25,265 nucleotides of DNA from an archaeon (GCA_021828185.1 JAKASI010000014.1:1-25265), one strand, 5' to 3'; shown: positions 8,451 through 15,672, counted from the stretch's first letter. A program made the numbers and translations. The notes: a model not told the origin generated them from the letters alone.

Positions 8451-9866
8451 CTATGGCGGGCTGCCCTCGTTAGTCGTCACCTCTCTTCTCCATCTCTCTA
8501 CGCATCCGACAAGGCCTGATTTCAGCTCCTCTCCAAGAAGCCCCTTCCTCCTCATGTCTCTCAGCCTGTCCGCCAGGACCATGGAGCGGACGACGTCCTT
8601 GGCCCACTTTTCAAAGTCTCTCCTTGCCATATGGAATTCAAGGGAATGCAGCGGCACCGTGTTAATCGCTTCGAGGAACTCGTCTATGGACGATGCCATT
8701 CTACCTGTATAGGCCCCGAGAGACGTGTAGAAGTAGAACGCCTTCTCCCTCGGCACAGCCACTATCCCGCTGACCACCTCCCTCTCCTCTATGGACATGT
8801 TCGGCCATATCCTGCTCCCCACTTCGACCTTGGTTCCTCTGCCTATCCTGCAGCCCTGGCCCACTATCGACCCACTGACGGTCACCGCATCCCCTACCCA
8901 GGCGGTCTCACCGATGACACTGGAGTCAAGCTGGGTCGATGTCCCTATCGTCGTCCCCTCAAGCACCACGCTCTTCCTGATGACGCTGTCTCGTGAAACG
9001 ACGCTGTTCGACTTTACCACGCTGTAGGGAGAGACGACGACGCCTCTCCCGAGCCTCACCCCGTCCTCGATCAGGCTCGGCCCTTGGATCTTGCACCCTT
9101 CCGACATCTCGACTCCCTTGCCCAAAAGGGCCCCCTTCCTATCTCTGTCTTCCACGCTCATGCCGTCGAGCACCCAGCCTATCGCCTTTAGATAACCTGA
9201 CAGGCTCCCTATGTCTGCCCAGAACGAGCCTGACACAAACCCGGAGATCGTCTTCCCCTCCGCCATCAGCGCAGGGAACAGGTTCTTCGCGAAGTCCCAC
9301 TTGTCGTCTGCTATGTAGTCTGTTATCTCGGGCTCCAGGATGTAGAACCCTGTGCTCGCCAAGTTGCTCTTGACCTCCTCTGGTCGCGGCTTCTCTTGGA
9401 ATCCTGTCACTTGGTCGGTTTCGCTCACGACGGCGACTCCGTACTCCGCAGGCCTCTCGACCGGTGTCAGGGCTATCGTTAGGTCCCTCTCCGCCCTCCG
9501 ATGGAATTCGAACATTTCATTCAGCGGAATCTGGCTGATGGTGTCGCCCTGGGCGACAAGAAACGTCGAGTCGAGGAGATGAGCGGCGAGCTTCAGGCTT
9601 CCTGCTGTGCCAAAGACGAGCCCTTCGGGCAGGACCACGTATGTGACGCGTACACCGAATTCCGAACCGTCCCCGACGTACCCCATTATCTGGTCTTTTA
9701 GGTAACCGACGACCATTACCACGTCGTTGAATCCCTGGTCAGAGAGATGGCGGAGGAGGTAGTGCAGCGACGGCCTCGGCCCGACAGGGAGCATAGGCTT
9801 CGGCCTCGTAAATGTCAGCGGCCTCATCCTTGTCCCCTCACCCCCGGCCAGGACAACCACGAGCAA
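8451..9866 (-). CDS. Sugar-1-phosphate nucleotidyltransferase with beta-helix and C-terminal DUF5752-like domain
   Basis: This is the first gene of the operon (471 residues). Residues 1-235 are an NTP_transferase domain with GGEGTRMRPLT (8-18), RPKPMLPVG (21-29) and EKP (158-160), which makes a nucleotide-sugar from NTP and sugar-1-phosphate. Residues ~245-365 are left-handed beta-helix hexapeptide repeats. Residues ~373-465 match the small protein at 530-874 and are unusual for this enzyme class. In context it is the best candidate for making the donor used by the neighbouring synthase, but the base and sugar specificity cannot be read from the motifs. A stop codon immediately precedes TTG 9866, so translation starts there; GGGAG sits about 10 nt upstream. 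Starting at TTG gives the family's usual N-terminal spacing to GGEGTR. Confidence 0.93.
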   Translation of the reverse strand: MLVVVLAGGEGTRMRPLTFTRPKPMLPVGPRPSLHYLLRHLSDQGFNDVVMVVGYLKDQIMGYVGDGSEFGVRVTYVVLPEGLVFGTAGSLKLAAHLLDSTFLVAQGDTISQIPLNEMFEFHRRAERDLTIALTPVERPAEYGVAVVSETDQVTGFQEKPRPEEVKSNLASTGFYILEPEITDYIADDKWDFAKNLFPALMAEGKTISGFVSGSFWADIGSLSGYLKAIGWVLDGMSVEDRDRKGALLGKGVEMSEGCKIQGPSLIEDGVRLGRGVVVSPYSVVKSNSVVSRDSVIRKSVVLEGTTIGTSTQLDSSVIGETAWVGDAVTVSGSIVGQGCRIGRGTKVEVGSRIWPNMSIEEREVVSGIVAVPREKAFYFYTSLGAYTGRMASSIDEFLEAINTVPLHSLEFHMARRDFEKWAKDVVRSMVLADRLRDMRRKGLLGEELKSGLVGCVERWRREVTTNEGSPP

Positions 9867-9923
9867 CTATCGGAACTCCCGCATCTTGGACAAACGATTT
9901 GCGACTTTGCCAGCTTCTGATGA

Positions 9924-9934
9924 AATTTATCACT
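9924..9934 (-). promoter_or_regulatory. Promoter of the glycogen operon
   Basis: On the minus strand GTGATAAATTT is preceded by a purine-rich GCGAAA that fits an archaeal BRE. It lies about 63 nt upstream of TTG 9866, giving a predicted leader of about 35-40 nt that includes the GGGAG ribosome-binding site. It is the only good TATA box before the five-gene run. Confidence 0.6.
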
Positions 9935-10017
9935 TTCGCATCCTAGACGCCCTGCGACGGAATACAATGCGAGTTCTTCCCGGCTTTGACCACCGATTGA
10001 TGAATCGAGCCAAAAGG

Positions 10018-10279
10018 CTACGCTTCTATTGGGATGACCTCTTCCTGGCGCAGGACATTCGAGGCATACTGCAAGGCGGCGCGGATGTCCCCGCGACCCA
10101 GGCGGGGATACTCTCTTAGGATCTCGGCTTCGTTCATCCCGGAGGCCATGAGATCGACGACCAGGCACCACAGGGGTTCGTGCCCCCTCGATCACCGGTT
10201 TCCCTCGCAGCACCCTGGGATCGACTACCATCCGCTTGAGCCGCGCGTCCAAACTGAGAGCATGAACCTCGCGCTGCAT
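10018..10279 (-). pseudogene. Frameshifted DUF433-family antitoxin
   Basis: The minus strand first encodes VDPRVLRGKPVIEGARTPV, the hallmark start of DUF433 antitoxin proteins. The frame then fails, and the rest of the domain continues in another frame: LVVDLMASGMNEAEILREYP then LGRGDIRAALQYASNVL, ending at TAG 10018-10020. The break is near 10165 in a TGTGGTG run; a 2-nt loss (or a 1-nt gain) explains it. Restoring two bases gives the usual IPVWCLV-like join. No DUF5615 or PIN toxin partner follows; the operon promoter lies about 85 nt downstream. The call is a recently inactivated antitoxin, unless the frameshift is a sequencing error. Confidence 0.8.
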
Positions 10280-10605
10280 ATAGGAACTCGAGGACGGCAG
10301 TGCGCTCAGGGCAGACCTCCGTAGGTCGAGCGCGACAGCGATCACGAACGTTTGCACGAGCAGGGAGTTCCTGGACGAAGTGGGGTGATGGGAACCGTCG
10401 CTGATCAGGATGGGCCGTGCTATATCTGCGCGAAGGACCTCTTTCCGACTGTCAGCTGTGGCCCTGGGGGACGTTGTTAGCTCTGATGGTCATGGTAGAA
10501 CAGCTCCCGACCAGGCTGTCCACTGATCCTCTTCGCTCATCTAATTGTCTGCAGCTGAGGATGCGTCGGAGGCGGGGAGCCGCGGTTTACATGTATACGG
10601 GTAAA
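10280..10605. other. Gene-free stretch between the DUF433 remnant and the AbrB-PIN pair
   Basis: No coding region, RNA gene or repeat is supported here. Open frames are short and lack family motifs. It holds the start-side flanks of the DUF433 remnant and of the AbrB gene. Confidence 0.5.
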
Positions 10606-10614
10606 ACATAAATC
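10606..10614 (+). promoter_or_regulatory. TATA-like box of the AbrB-PIN pair
   Basis: ACATAAATC is centred near 10610, about 28 nt before ATG 10638. An A-rich stretch (GTAAAA) precedes it. The spacing implies a leaderless or nearly leaderless transcript. Confidence 0.55.
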
Positions 10615-10637
10615 ACTGTAATACTCTGCGTGAGACG

Positions 10638-10871
10638 ATGGCCGTCGTCGCGAAGGTCTCCAGCAAAGGTCAGGTGGTGATACCAGCCGAGTACAGGAAG
10701 AAGCTGAGGATCACCAGGTTGGTCGTAATATCCGAAGAGGGGGGGAGGCTAGTCGTGGAGCCCACTGCGTCTCTCGAGGACGCGTTCGGCGTCGACGGAG
10801 GACGCATGACCGAAGTGGCAAGGGAGATCTCCATGGACAGGCGAGCCGAAGTCGAGTCCCAGCGCACGTAG
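10638..10871 (+). CDS. vapB: AbrB/SpoVT-type antitoxin (VapB)
   Basis: This 77-residue protein has the AbrB swapped-hairpin DNA-binding domain: KVSSKGQVVIPAEYRKKL (6-23), then EEGGRLVVEPTAS. Such proteins bind their own promoter and neutralise a PIN-domain toxin through the C-terminal tail (here roughly residues 48-77). It starts at ATG 10638 with a TATA box 28 nt upstream. Its stop TAG 10869-10871 overlaps the beginning of PIN-domain coding sequence in the +1 frame, so the two genes are translationally entangled. Confidence 0.88.
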   Translation: MAVVAKVSSKGQVVIPAEYRKKLRITRLVVISEEGGRLVVEPTASLEDAFGVDGGRMTEVAREISMDRRAEVESQRT

Positions 10872-11259
10872 CTACCTCTTCGACGCGGGGGTCTTCGCCC
10901 TGTACTTCGCCGGGAGGGGAGAGGTGAAGCCGTACTTCGACAGGGTGTCCGCGGGGAGGGCTGCGGGCATGGTCTCCGACGTGAATCTGGCGGAGTTCTA
11001 CTACCAGACGGGGAGGAAGTTCGGGGTGCAGACCGCCGACGCCAGGCTTGGCCTCGTGAGGAGCTCCAAGATAGTCTCGGTCCCCACGGACGAAGGGGCC
11101 GTGGTCTCCGTAGGTAGATGGAAGCTCAGGCGCCCCGGCCTGTCCCTCGCAGACTGCTTCGCCCTGTCAGCCCTGGAGGCGAACGCCGAGGTGCTCCTCA
11201 CGACCGACCCTGTGCTGAAGGAGGCGGCGGGGCGCAGGGGCGTCCTCTTCGAGGTCTAG
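10870..11259 (+). CDS. vapC: PIN-domain toxin (VapC) without a canonical start codon
   Basis: PIN ribonuclease toxins cleave RNA with a cluster of acidic residues. Here the full domain is visible: SYLFDAGVFAL with the first Asp, VNLAEFYY with the Glu, LSLADCFALSALEANA, and LLTTDPVL. The first Asp strand is encoded from about 10870, directly after the antitoxin stop. In this frame, however, there is no ATG, GTG or TTG between the upstream in-frame stop (10807-10809) and GTG 10924. Starting at GTG 10924 would remove the catalytic Asp. Possible explanations are a +1 frameshift at the antitoxin UAG producing a VapB-VapC fusion, a rare start codon, or an inactivating mutation. The coordinates give the domain start, not a proven start codon. 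Confidence 0.7.
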   Translation, partial: SYLFDAGVFALYFAGRGEVKPYFDRVSAGRAAGMVSDVNLAEFYYQTGRKFGVQTADARLGLVRSSKIVSVPTDEGAVVSVGRWKLRRPGLSLADCFALSALEANAEVLLTTDPVLKEAAGRRGVLFEV

Positions 11260-11408
11260 GGAGGCGCTCAGGCGGCGTCAATGTCGGCCATGATGGCCTC
11301 CATGCAGGCGGGAAGAAGGTGGGCGGGCAGGTCCGCCGGCGGGCCCGTCCTTGGTTGTATCTGAGACGGGGTCAGGCTGCTCGGGTTCATACGGGTCCTG
11401 GCCGCCCG

Positions 11409-11996
11409 TCATTTTGTCGATTTCGCCCCGCCTAGCCTTGACGTAGAGCCCCTTGGGGTCCCTCTCCTCACAGACCGAGAGCTGTTCCCTGACGCGCGCT
11501 TGTCTGCGAGCATGCGCTTCAGAGTCTCTAGGTAGTCTGAGACCAACCCCCGGGCCGCCTCGGCCTCCATGTAGGCCCAGTCGAGCCTTTCCTCGAACGC
11601 CTTGGCCAGGAGGTACGCCTGCTCCATGTCGGCCGGGGCCTTCCAGTGCTTCGCCGACGCGAGCCTCTTCAGGACGAGGTCTTCGACCCCGATTATGGTC
11701 GCGGGGCCGTAGTCCGTGGTGATGGTCGTGGTCCTTTCGGCGGAGCCCGCGAGTTTGCCCCCGACCATGTCCACCGCCAGTCCGAGCTCGTCGTTCACCC
11801 AGGCCCGCAGGCCCGTCCCGAGGTCGAACTTCCATGCCTTCAGGACAGGCCCGAGCGCCCTGGGCTCATGGACCACGTCCATGTCCCCCGTCCGGAGGAC
11901 CCCGTCGAGGTACACCTCGACGGCGGAACCGCCCACAAGCACCGGTCTCGCCCCCCGCTTCGGCAGGGCCGAGGTCAGCAAGGCCATGAACCTCAC
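11409..11996 (-). CDS. Nucleotidyltransferase-fold protein of an HTH/NTase pair, C-terminus probably frameshifted
   Basis: The 195-residue frame contains a pol-beta-type nucleotidyltransferase core: [14 protein letters not shown] then TGDMDVV gives the GGS and D-x-D metal-binding pattern. It resembles the MNT/AbiEii/DUF6036 group, in which such proteins act as toxins or antitoxins by nucleotidylating RNA or a partner. The start is GTG 11996 with GGAG about 10 nt upstream, 49 nt after the winged-helix gene. After residue ~165 base composition and protein quality drop. In another frame [15 protein letters not shown] and [13 protein letters not shown] continue to a stop at 11278-11280. The switch point is a GACGCGCGC run near 11491-11500, where one extra CG would explain it. 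The catalytic core is intact in either case. Confidence 0.72.
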   Translation of the reverse strand: MRFMALLTSALPKRGARPVLVGGSAVEVYLDGVLRTGDMDVVHEPRALGPVLKAWKFDLGTGLRAWVNDELGLAVDMVGGKLAGSAERTTTITTDYGPATIIGVEDLVLKRLASAKHWKAPADMEQAYLLAKAFEERLDWAYMEAEAARGLVSDYLETLKRMLADKRASGNSSRSVRRGTPRGSTSRLGGAKSTK

Positions 11997-12045
11997 CTTC
12001 CGCTCCGTGGGGTCTTCTGTCTGGAAGATGACCCTCTTCGCGGTG

Positions 12046-12519
12046 CTATAGGCGAGCGTACTCTCTGACCCCCACCTGCCGGTACTTCCTCGCGAACTTC
12101 CTTCGGCCGAGGGCGGCGAGGCCCTCGAGCTCGCCCGGCAGCCTGGTGGGTTTGGCCAGGGCCCCCCGTGCTGGCGTTCCGATGAAGAAGTCCGGGACCC
12201 GCCGGAGCCCGGCCCTGAACCTTGACGCGCGCTCTACTTCGTCGTTCCACCTGCGGTAAGTCACGACCCTGGATGAGAGCTTAACCGCCAGCCGCTTCAG
12301 GTCGTCGTCCGCGAGCTCGTACTCCGTCCCTCGGCTCCCCCTCACTCGCCTGAGGAGCCCGGCTCCGGCCAGCCTCTTCGCCTCCAGGTAGGTCTTCGCG
12401 ACGTTGATGTTGTACTCCTTTGCCACGCGGTAGGGGGTCAGCGGCCTCTCCGACAGGGCCAGCGCCTCCACCAGGGACTTCCTGGTCGAGCTCCCCAGCA
12501 GAGTCTCGAGGGCGTTCAC
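12046..12519 (-). CDS. Winged-helix DNA-binding protein paired with the nucleotidyltransferase
   Basis: This basic protein of about 157 residues begins with a winged-helix domain (roughly residues 1-75): STRKSLVEALALSERPLTPY, then VAKEYNINVAKTYLEAKRL as the likely recognition helix, then a wing with RVRGSRGTEYEL. The rest is Arg-rich and unrecognised. GTG 12519 is preferred because a TATA-like box is centred 27 nt upstream; TTG 12528 would add three residues. It precedes the nucleotidyltransferase gene on one transcript. In the known MNT and AbiE systems an HTH or HEPN partner sits next to the NTase, so autoregulation plus antitoxin or defence function is plausible but not shown. Confidence 0.65.
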   Translation of the reverse strand: MNALETLLGSSTRKSLVEALALSERPLTPYRVAKEYNINVAKTYLEAKRLAGAGLLRRVRGSRGTEYELADDDLKRLAVKLSSRVVTYRRWNDEVERASRFRAGLRRVPDFFIGTPARGALAKPTRLPGELEGLAALGRRKFARKYRQVGVREYARL

Positions 12520-12542
12520 ATCGACCAAGGGCTGCCGGAGCC

Positions 12543-12556
12543 GATAAAAGCTTATC
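12543..12556 (-). promoter_or_regulatory. TATA box and overlapping palindrome upstream of the winged-helix gene
   Basis: The minus strand carries CTTTTATC at 12543-12550, centred about 27 nt before GTG 12519. It is embedded in an inverted repeat, GATAA-4 nt-TTATC (12543-12556). A palindrome covering the TATA box is a natural place for autorepression by the winged-helix protein. Confidence 0.5.
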
Positions 12557-12681
12557 CCTGTAGGATAATATCATACATCCCTCTGCATGGCCCGCCTTGG
12601 CGTCCGTGGTTGCTCGGGCTACAGCTTTCCGAGGCGCCTTGCCGACGTCCTCGGACGATATGCAACGCTGCTGCAAATGGA

Positions 12682-12690
12682 TATATATAA
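12682..12690 (+). promoter_or_regulatory. TATA box of the AAA ATPase gene
   Basis: TATATATAA lies about 26 nt before ATG 12712, implying a leaderless transcript. It is divergent from, and about 135 nt away from, the promoter of the winged-helix gene. Confidence 0.6.
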
Positions 12691-12711
12691 TGGTGTGCAA
12701 TATCGTCGCAT

Positions 12712-13983
12712 ATGGAAAGGTGGAGCCCCTGGTGGAGGGAGGATGAGGACCCTACCGTCGAGGCCTGGGAGAGGAGCCCTGTGAAATGGGTTCCAAAGGA
12801 GGTGGCCAAACTCTCCCTCGACCCGTTCTCCCTGAACTTCGTGTCCGGACCCCGCCAGGTCGGGAAGACTACCCTGGTGAAGCTCGCCGTCCGCGACCTG
12901 CTGCTGGCTGGGAAGGACAGACGTTCGGTGCTCTATCTCTCGTGCGACGAGCTCTCCGACCACAAGGAGCTGGGTGAAGTGCTGGACGGCTACCTGAATT
13001 CAAGGAAGTCGTGGAGCCTGCGCCGGTCGTACATCTTCCTCGACGAAGTGACGTTCGTCAGCGAGTGGTGGAGGGCGGTGAAGGCCAGAATCGATTCGGG
13101 AGCGCTCCGGGGGGACGTGGTCACGGTCACCGGTTCGGCCAGCATCGACCTGCTGAGGCAGAAGGAGTACTTCCCGGGCAGGAGGGGGCGCGGCGTGGAC
13201 CTGACCCTAATGCCCCTCGACTTCGCCTCCTACCTGGACGTCCTGTCCCCCGGCCTGAAGGAGAGGAAATCCGCCGCCTCCCTGCTGGACGTGGGGGAGG
13301 CCATGGCAGCCAACTGGCTCCATGCGGGGGAGATGGGGAGGCTCTTCCTCCAGTACCTGGAAACAGGGGGCTTCCCTCTTTCGATGCGCGAGATGGCGGA
13401 ATCGGGGAGGGTCACGGCCGCGGCCAAGTCGCTCCTGGACGGGATAAGAGGCGACTGGGTCAGGGCAGGGAGGAGCGAGGGGACGATGAAGGAGGTGGTC
13501 CGGTGCGTCGTCGAAGCGCGCGGGAACCCGGTCTCGTGGCTCGGCCTGGCCAGGGGGGCTTCGATCGGGTCTCCTCATACTTCGCGCGCCTACGTGGAGA
13601 CGCTGCGCGACCTCCTCCTGTTGACGGTGCTGGAGTTCATCCGGCCGGACGGCCAGGTCGTGCCGAGGAAGAACAGGAAACTGCACTTCGTCGACCCCTT
13701 CGTCGCGAAGACACTAGCTCGATACGCCGGAGTCGATGCCGACGAGCCAGCGGTGGCGGAGGGGGTGGTCGCATCGCACATCGCAAGGCCCTGCTCGGCG
13801 TACTACTGGAAGAACGGGAGCGAGGTCGATGTCGTTTCGCTGGAAGGAAAGAAACAGGTCGGGGTCGAAGTGAAGTGGGGGTTCAAGGCCGCACGCACCC
13901 CCAGGCACCTGCACGACTGCTTCGTCCTCGACAAGGCCAAGGTCCCTGTCTTCCTCGGCTCGCTGGCCGTGACGCCGACGTAG
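12712..13983 (+). CDS. AAA ATPase with DUF4143-type C-terminus
   Basis: This 423-residue P-loop ATPase has Walker A GPRQVGKTT (46-54), Walker B YIFLDEV (107-113), and a sensor-like strand VVTVTGSAS (136-144). Then comes a helical region. The C-terminal domain contains SEVDVV and VGVEVKWG (about 369-389), a PD-(D/E)xK-like acidic-Lys pattern typical of DUF4143. The architecture is the common AAA_14 plus DUF4143 family, abundant in archaea and accessory regions. Its role is unproven, though defence, mobile-element and toxin-like functions have been suggested. ATG 12712 is set by the TATA box 26 nt upstream. It is divergent from the HTH/NTase pair and shares a 192-nt intergenic region with it. 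Confidence 0.9.
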   Translation: MERWSPWWREDEDPTVEAWERSPVKWVPKEVAKLSLDPFSLNFVSGPRQVGKTTLVKLAVRDLLLAGKDRRSVLYLSCDELSDHKELGEVLDGYLNSRKSWSLRRSYIFLDEVTFVSEWWRAVKARIDSGALRGDVVTVTGSASIDLLRQKEYFPGRRGRGVDLTLMPLDFASYLDVLSPGLKERKSAASLLDVGEAMAANWLHAGEMGRLFLQYLETGGFPLSMREMAESGRVTAAAKSLLDGIRGDWVRAGRSEGTMKEVVRCVVEARGNPVSWLGLARGASIGSPHTSRAYVETLRDLLLLTVLEFIRPDGQVVPRKNRKLHFVDPFVAKTLARYAGVDADEPAVAEGVVASHIARPCSAYYWKNGSEVDVVSLEGKKQVGVEVKWGFKAARTPRHLHDCFVLDKAKVPVFLGSLAVTPT

Positions 13984-14032
13984 TGCTCGGGCGTCGAGCC
14001 TGCGGGCAGGCGGGGCAGAGGCCACAGGACTT

Positions 14033-14100
14033 CGGTGGCGGAAGCCGTAGATGCCGAGCTTCCCCGGGTTCTTCCCTGCCATCATCACCATCCAGGCGGG
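14033..14100 (-). pseudogene. Short remnant of an alkaline-phosphatase-superfamily gene
   Basis: On the minus strand these bases encode PAWMVMMAGKNPGKLGIYG then FRHR. This is the conserved region of type I phosphodiesterase/nucleotide-pyrophosphatase-like proteins. They align with 23044-23116 at about 95 percent, with three mismatches in roughly 66 bases. No more of the gene remains on either side. The remnant ends exactly where the ArsR-type remnant begins. Confidence 0.7.
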
Positions 14101-14101
14101 A

Positions 14102-14327
14102 GTGCTCCGTCGGCAGCCTGTCCAAGTCGACTGAAATCCCTCAAGCTGACCTCTCCCAGCATCTGGCGGTCTTGAGGCAGCAGGGGCTCCTGGAGACGAG
14201 GAGAAAAGGGACTACTATCTTCTATTCGGTGAGCGACAGCCGTATCGTGGAGGCATGCGACCTCGTCCGGGAGTGCATCGGGGAGAGGCTGCGAAGGGCG
14301 CAGCTTGTCCTTGCCGCCTCTCGTTGA
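14102..14327 (+). pseudogene. 5'-truncated ArsR-type transcriptional regulator
   Basis: The plus frame ending at TGA 14325-14327 encodes the second half of a winged-helix regulator. It has SLSKSTEIPQADLSQHLAVL as the recognition helix, RQQGLLETRRKGTTIFYSV as the wing, and a terminal dimerisation helix. The first helices, normally containing a DPTRLRIL-like motif, are missing. The frame runs directly into the phosphatase remnant with no plausible start codon. It is therefore a truncated gene joined to another remnant. Confidence 0.7.
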
Positions 14328-14362
14328 CCCCTGCGGCGGGACATGGCGAATCCAGGCAGTTC

Positions 14363-14370
14363 GCTTAAAG
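14363..14370 (+). promoter_or_regulatory. TATA-like box of the ammonium transporter gene
   Basis: GCTTAAAG is centred about 28 nt before GTG 14395, consistent with a leaderless mRNA. It falls just after the ArsR remnant. Confidence 0.5.
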
Positions 14371-14394
14371 CGAGTCATCTCAGGGCGTTAGCCC

Positions 14395-15672
14395 GTGGCC
14401 GTCGACATTGACGCCAACAACCTGTTCGTTCTGATCTCGGGCCTCCTTGTCTTCACCATGACCCCGGCGGTGGGACTCCTGGAGGTGGGTGAGCTGGGGG
14501 AGAAGTTCTCAAACACAAGCCTCCTGAAGACCATGCTCATCACCGGAATCGGCTTCGTCGTGATGGCCGTGGTGGGGTTCAATACCGCCTTCGCGCCTAC
14601 GATCGGAAACGGGCTGATTGGGGATCCGTGGTACAGCCCCGGGTTCTTCCTCGGGGGGTTCTCAGGGAGCAGCTCAGGTCTCCTCTCGGGGACATGGTGG
14701 TCCATGGCTCCGCAGTATTTCGCGACGGGCCTGACCACGGGGACCTACTTCCTCTTTGAAACCGCATTCGCCACTGTGACCCTCGCCCTCGTCGGAGTAG
14801 TCGTGCTGCGGAAGGTCAAGCTCGAGGTCTTCGCCTTCTTCTCTGTGATCTACTTTCTGGTGATCTGGAACCTTCCAGCGGCCTGGATCTGGAACCCCAC
14901 CGGTTGGCTCTACGCGATGGGGATGAGGGATTTCGCGGGCGGGCTGGTGGTCCACGGGGCGGCCGGGGCCGCGGGGCTCGCAATATTGGTCGCAGTCTGG
15001 CAGGAAGAAAGGAGGGCGGGGGTCAAAGAAAGCCCCCAGGCTTCCATTAACGTCAGCCCAATCTGGCTGACCCTCGCCATACTCCTCCTCTGGGTAGGGT
15101 GGTTCGGGTTCAATCCGGGGAGCGTCCTCGCCTTCAACAGCTCCGCAACGACCGTCGTCCTGACCACGTTTCTGGCTGCCTCGACCAGCTTCCTCTCCCT
15201 GATGCTAGTCGTCTGGTGGAGGACCAGAGCGAACCCAGGGCTCATCAACATGGCGAACGGAGTGCTCATGGGGCTGATAGTGATCACCCCCGTCGCGGGA
15301 TTCGTCAGCCCGGGGAGCGCCATGATACTCGGGGCCCTCTGCGGTCCCATATTCTATGCCGCAGAAGTGTATTTCGCCAAACGCAAGTGGCTTGCCGACC
15401 CTGTGGGGCTGCTGCCGGGCCACTTGGTGGGCGGTCTGTTCGGGGTGCTCATGATAGCGTTCTTTACCCAGAGCGACTTCGCCGCGGCATCGGGGACTTC
15501 CCTCCCGAACGGGATATTGTTCGGAGGAGGCACCGCTGCCCTGCTGCAGCTCGGGATCGAAGCCTTCGGTATAGTTGCGGTGTTCGCCACCGTGTTTCTC
15601 CTCTCTTTCATAGTGATGAAAGCGGCCAGCGCGCTCTTCCGCGGGATTCTGGTCCACGAGACTCGAGGTTAG
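14395..15672 (+). CDS. amt: Ammonium transporter (Amt/MEP family)
   Basis: This 425-residue polytopic membrane protein is predicted to span the membrane eleven times and conduct ammonium/ammonia into the cell. Diagnostic features are DFAGGLVVHGAAGAAGLA, with Asp179 and the first pore His187, and DPVGLLPGHLVGGLFG with the second pore His343. The WVGWFGFNPGS segment lies between them. It has no long N-terminal extension, and no GlnK/PII gene lies next to it. The start is GTG 14395, chosen because a TATA-like box sits 28 nt upstream and the first helix starts within a few residues. It is intact and probably transcribed alone. Its stop overlaps a convergent coding-like fragment. Confidence 0.95.
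   Translation: MAVDIDANNLFVLISGLLVFTMTPAVGLLEVGELGEKFSNTSLLKTMLITGIGFVVMAVVGFNTAFAPTIGNGLIGDPWYSPGFFLGGFSGSSSGLLSGTWWSMAPQYFATGLTTGTYFLFETAFATVTLALVGVVVLRKVKLEVFAFFSVIYFLVIWNLPAAWIWNPTGWLYAMGMRDFAGGLVVHGAAGAAGLAILVAVWQEERRAGVKESPQASINVSPIWLTLAILLLWVGWFGFNPGSVLAFNSSATTVVLTTFLAASTSFLSLMLVVWWRTRANPGLINMANGVLMGLIVITPVAGFVSPGSAMILGALCGPIFYAAEVYFAKRKWLADPVGLLPGHLVGGLFGVLMIAFFTQSDFAAASGTSLPNGILFGGGTAALLQLGIEAFGIVAVFATVFLLSFIVMKAASALFRGILVHETRG

Noticed and set aside
13011..14101. Long open frame overlapping the AAA ATPase in another plus-strand frame
   Set aside because: It is a GC-rich shadow of the ATPase gene, full of Arg/Gly/Pro with no domain; only its last part (14102-14327) is real ArsR-derived sequence.
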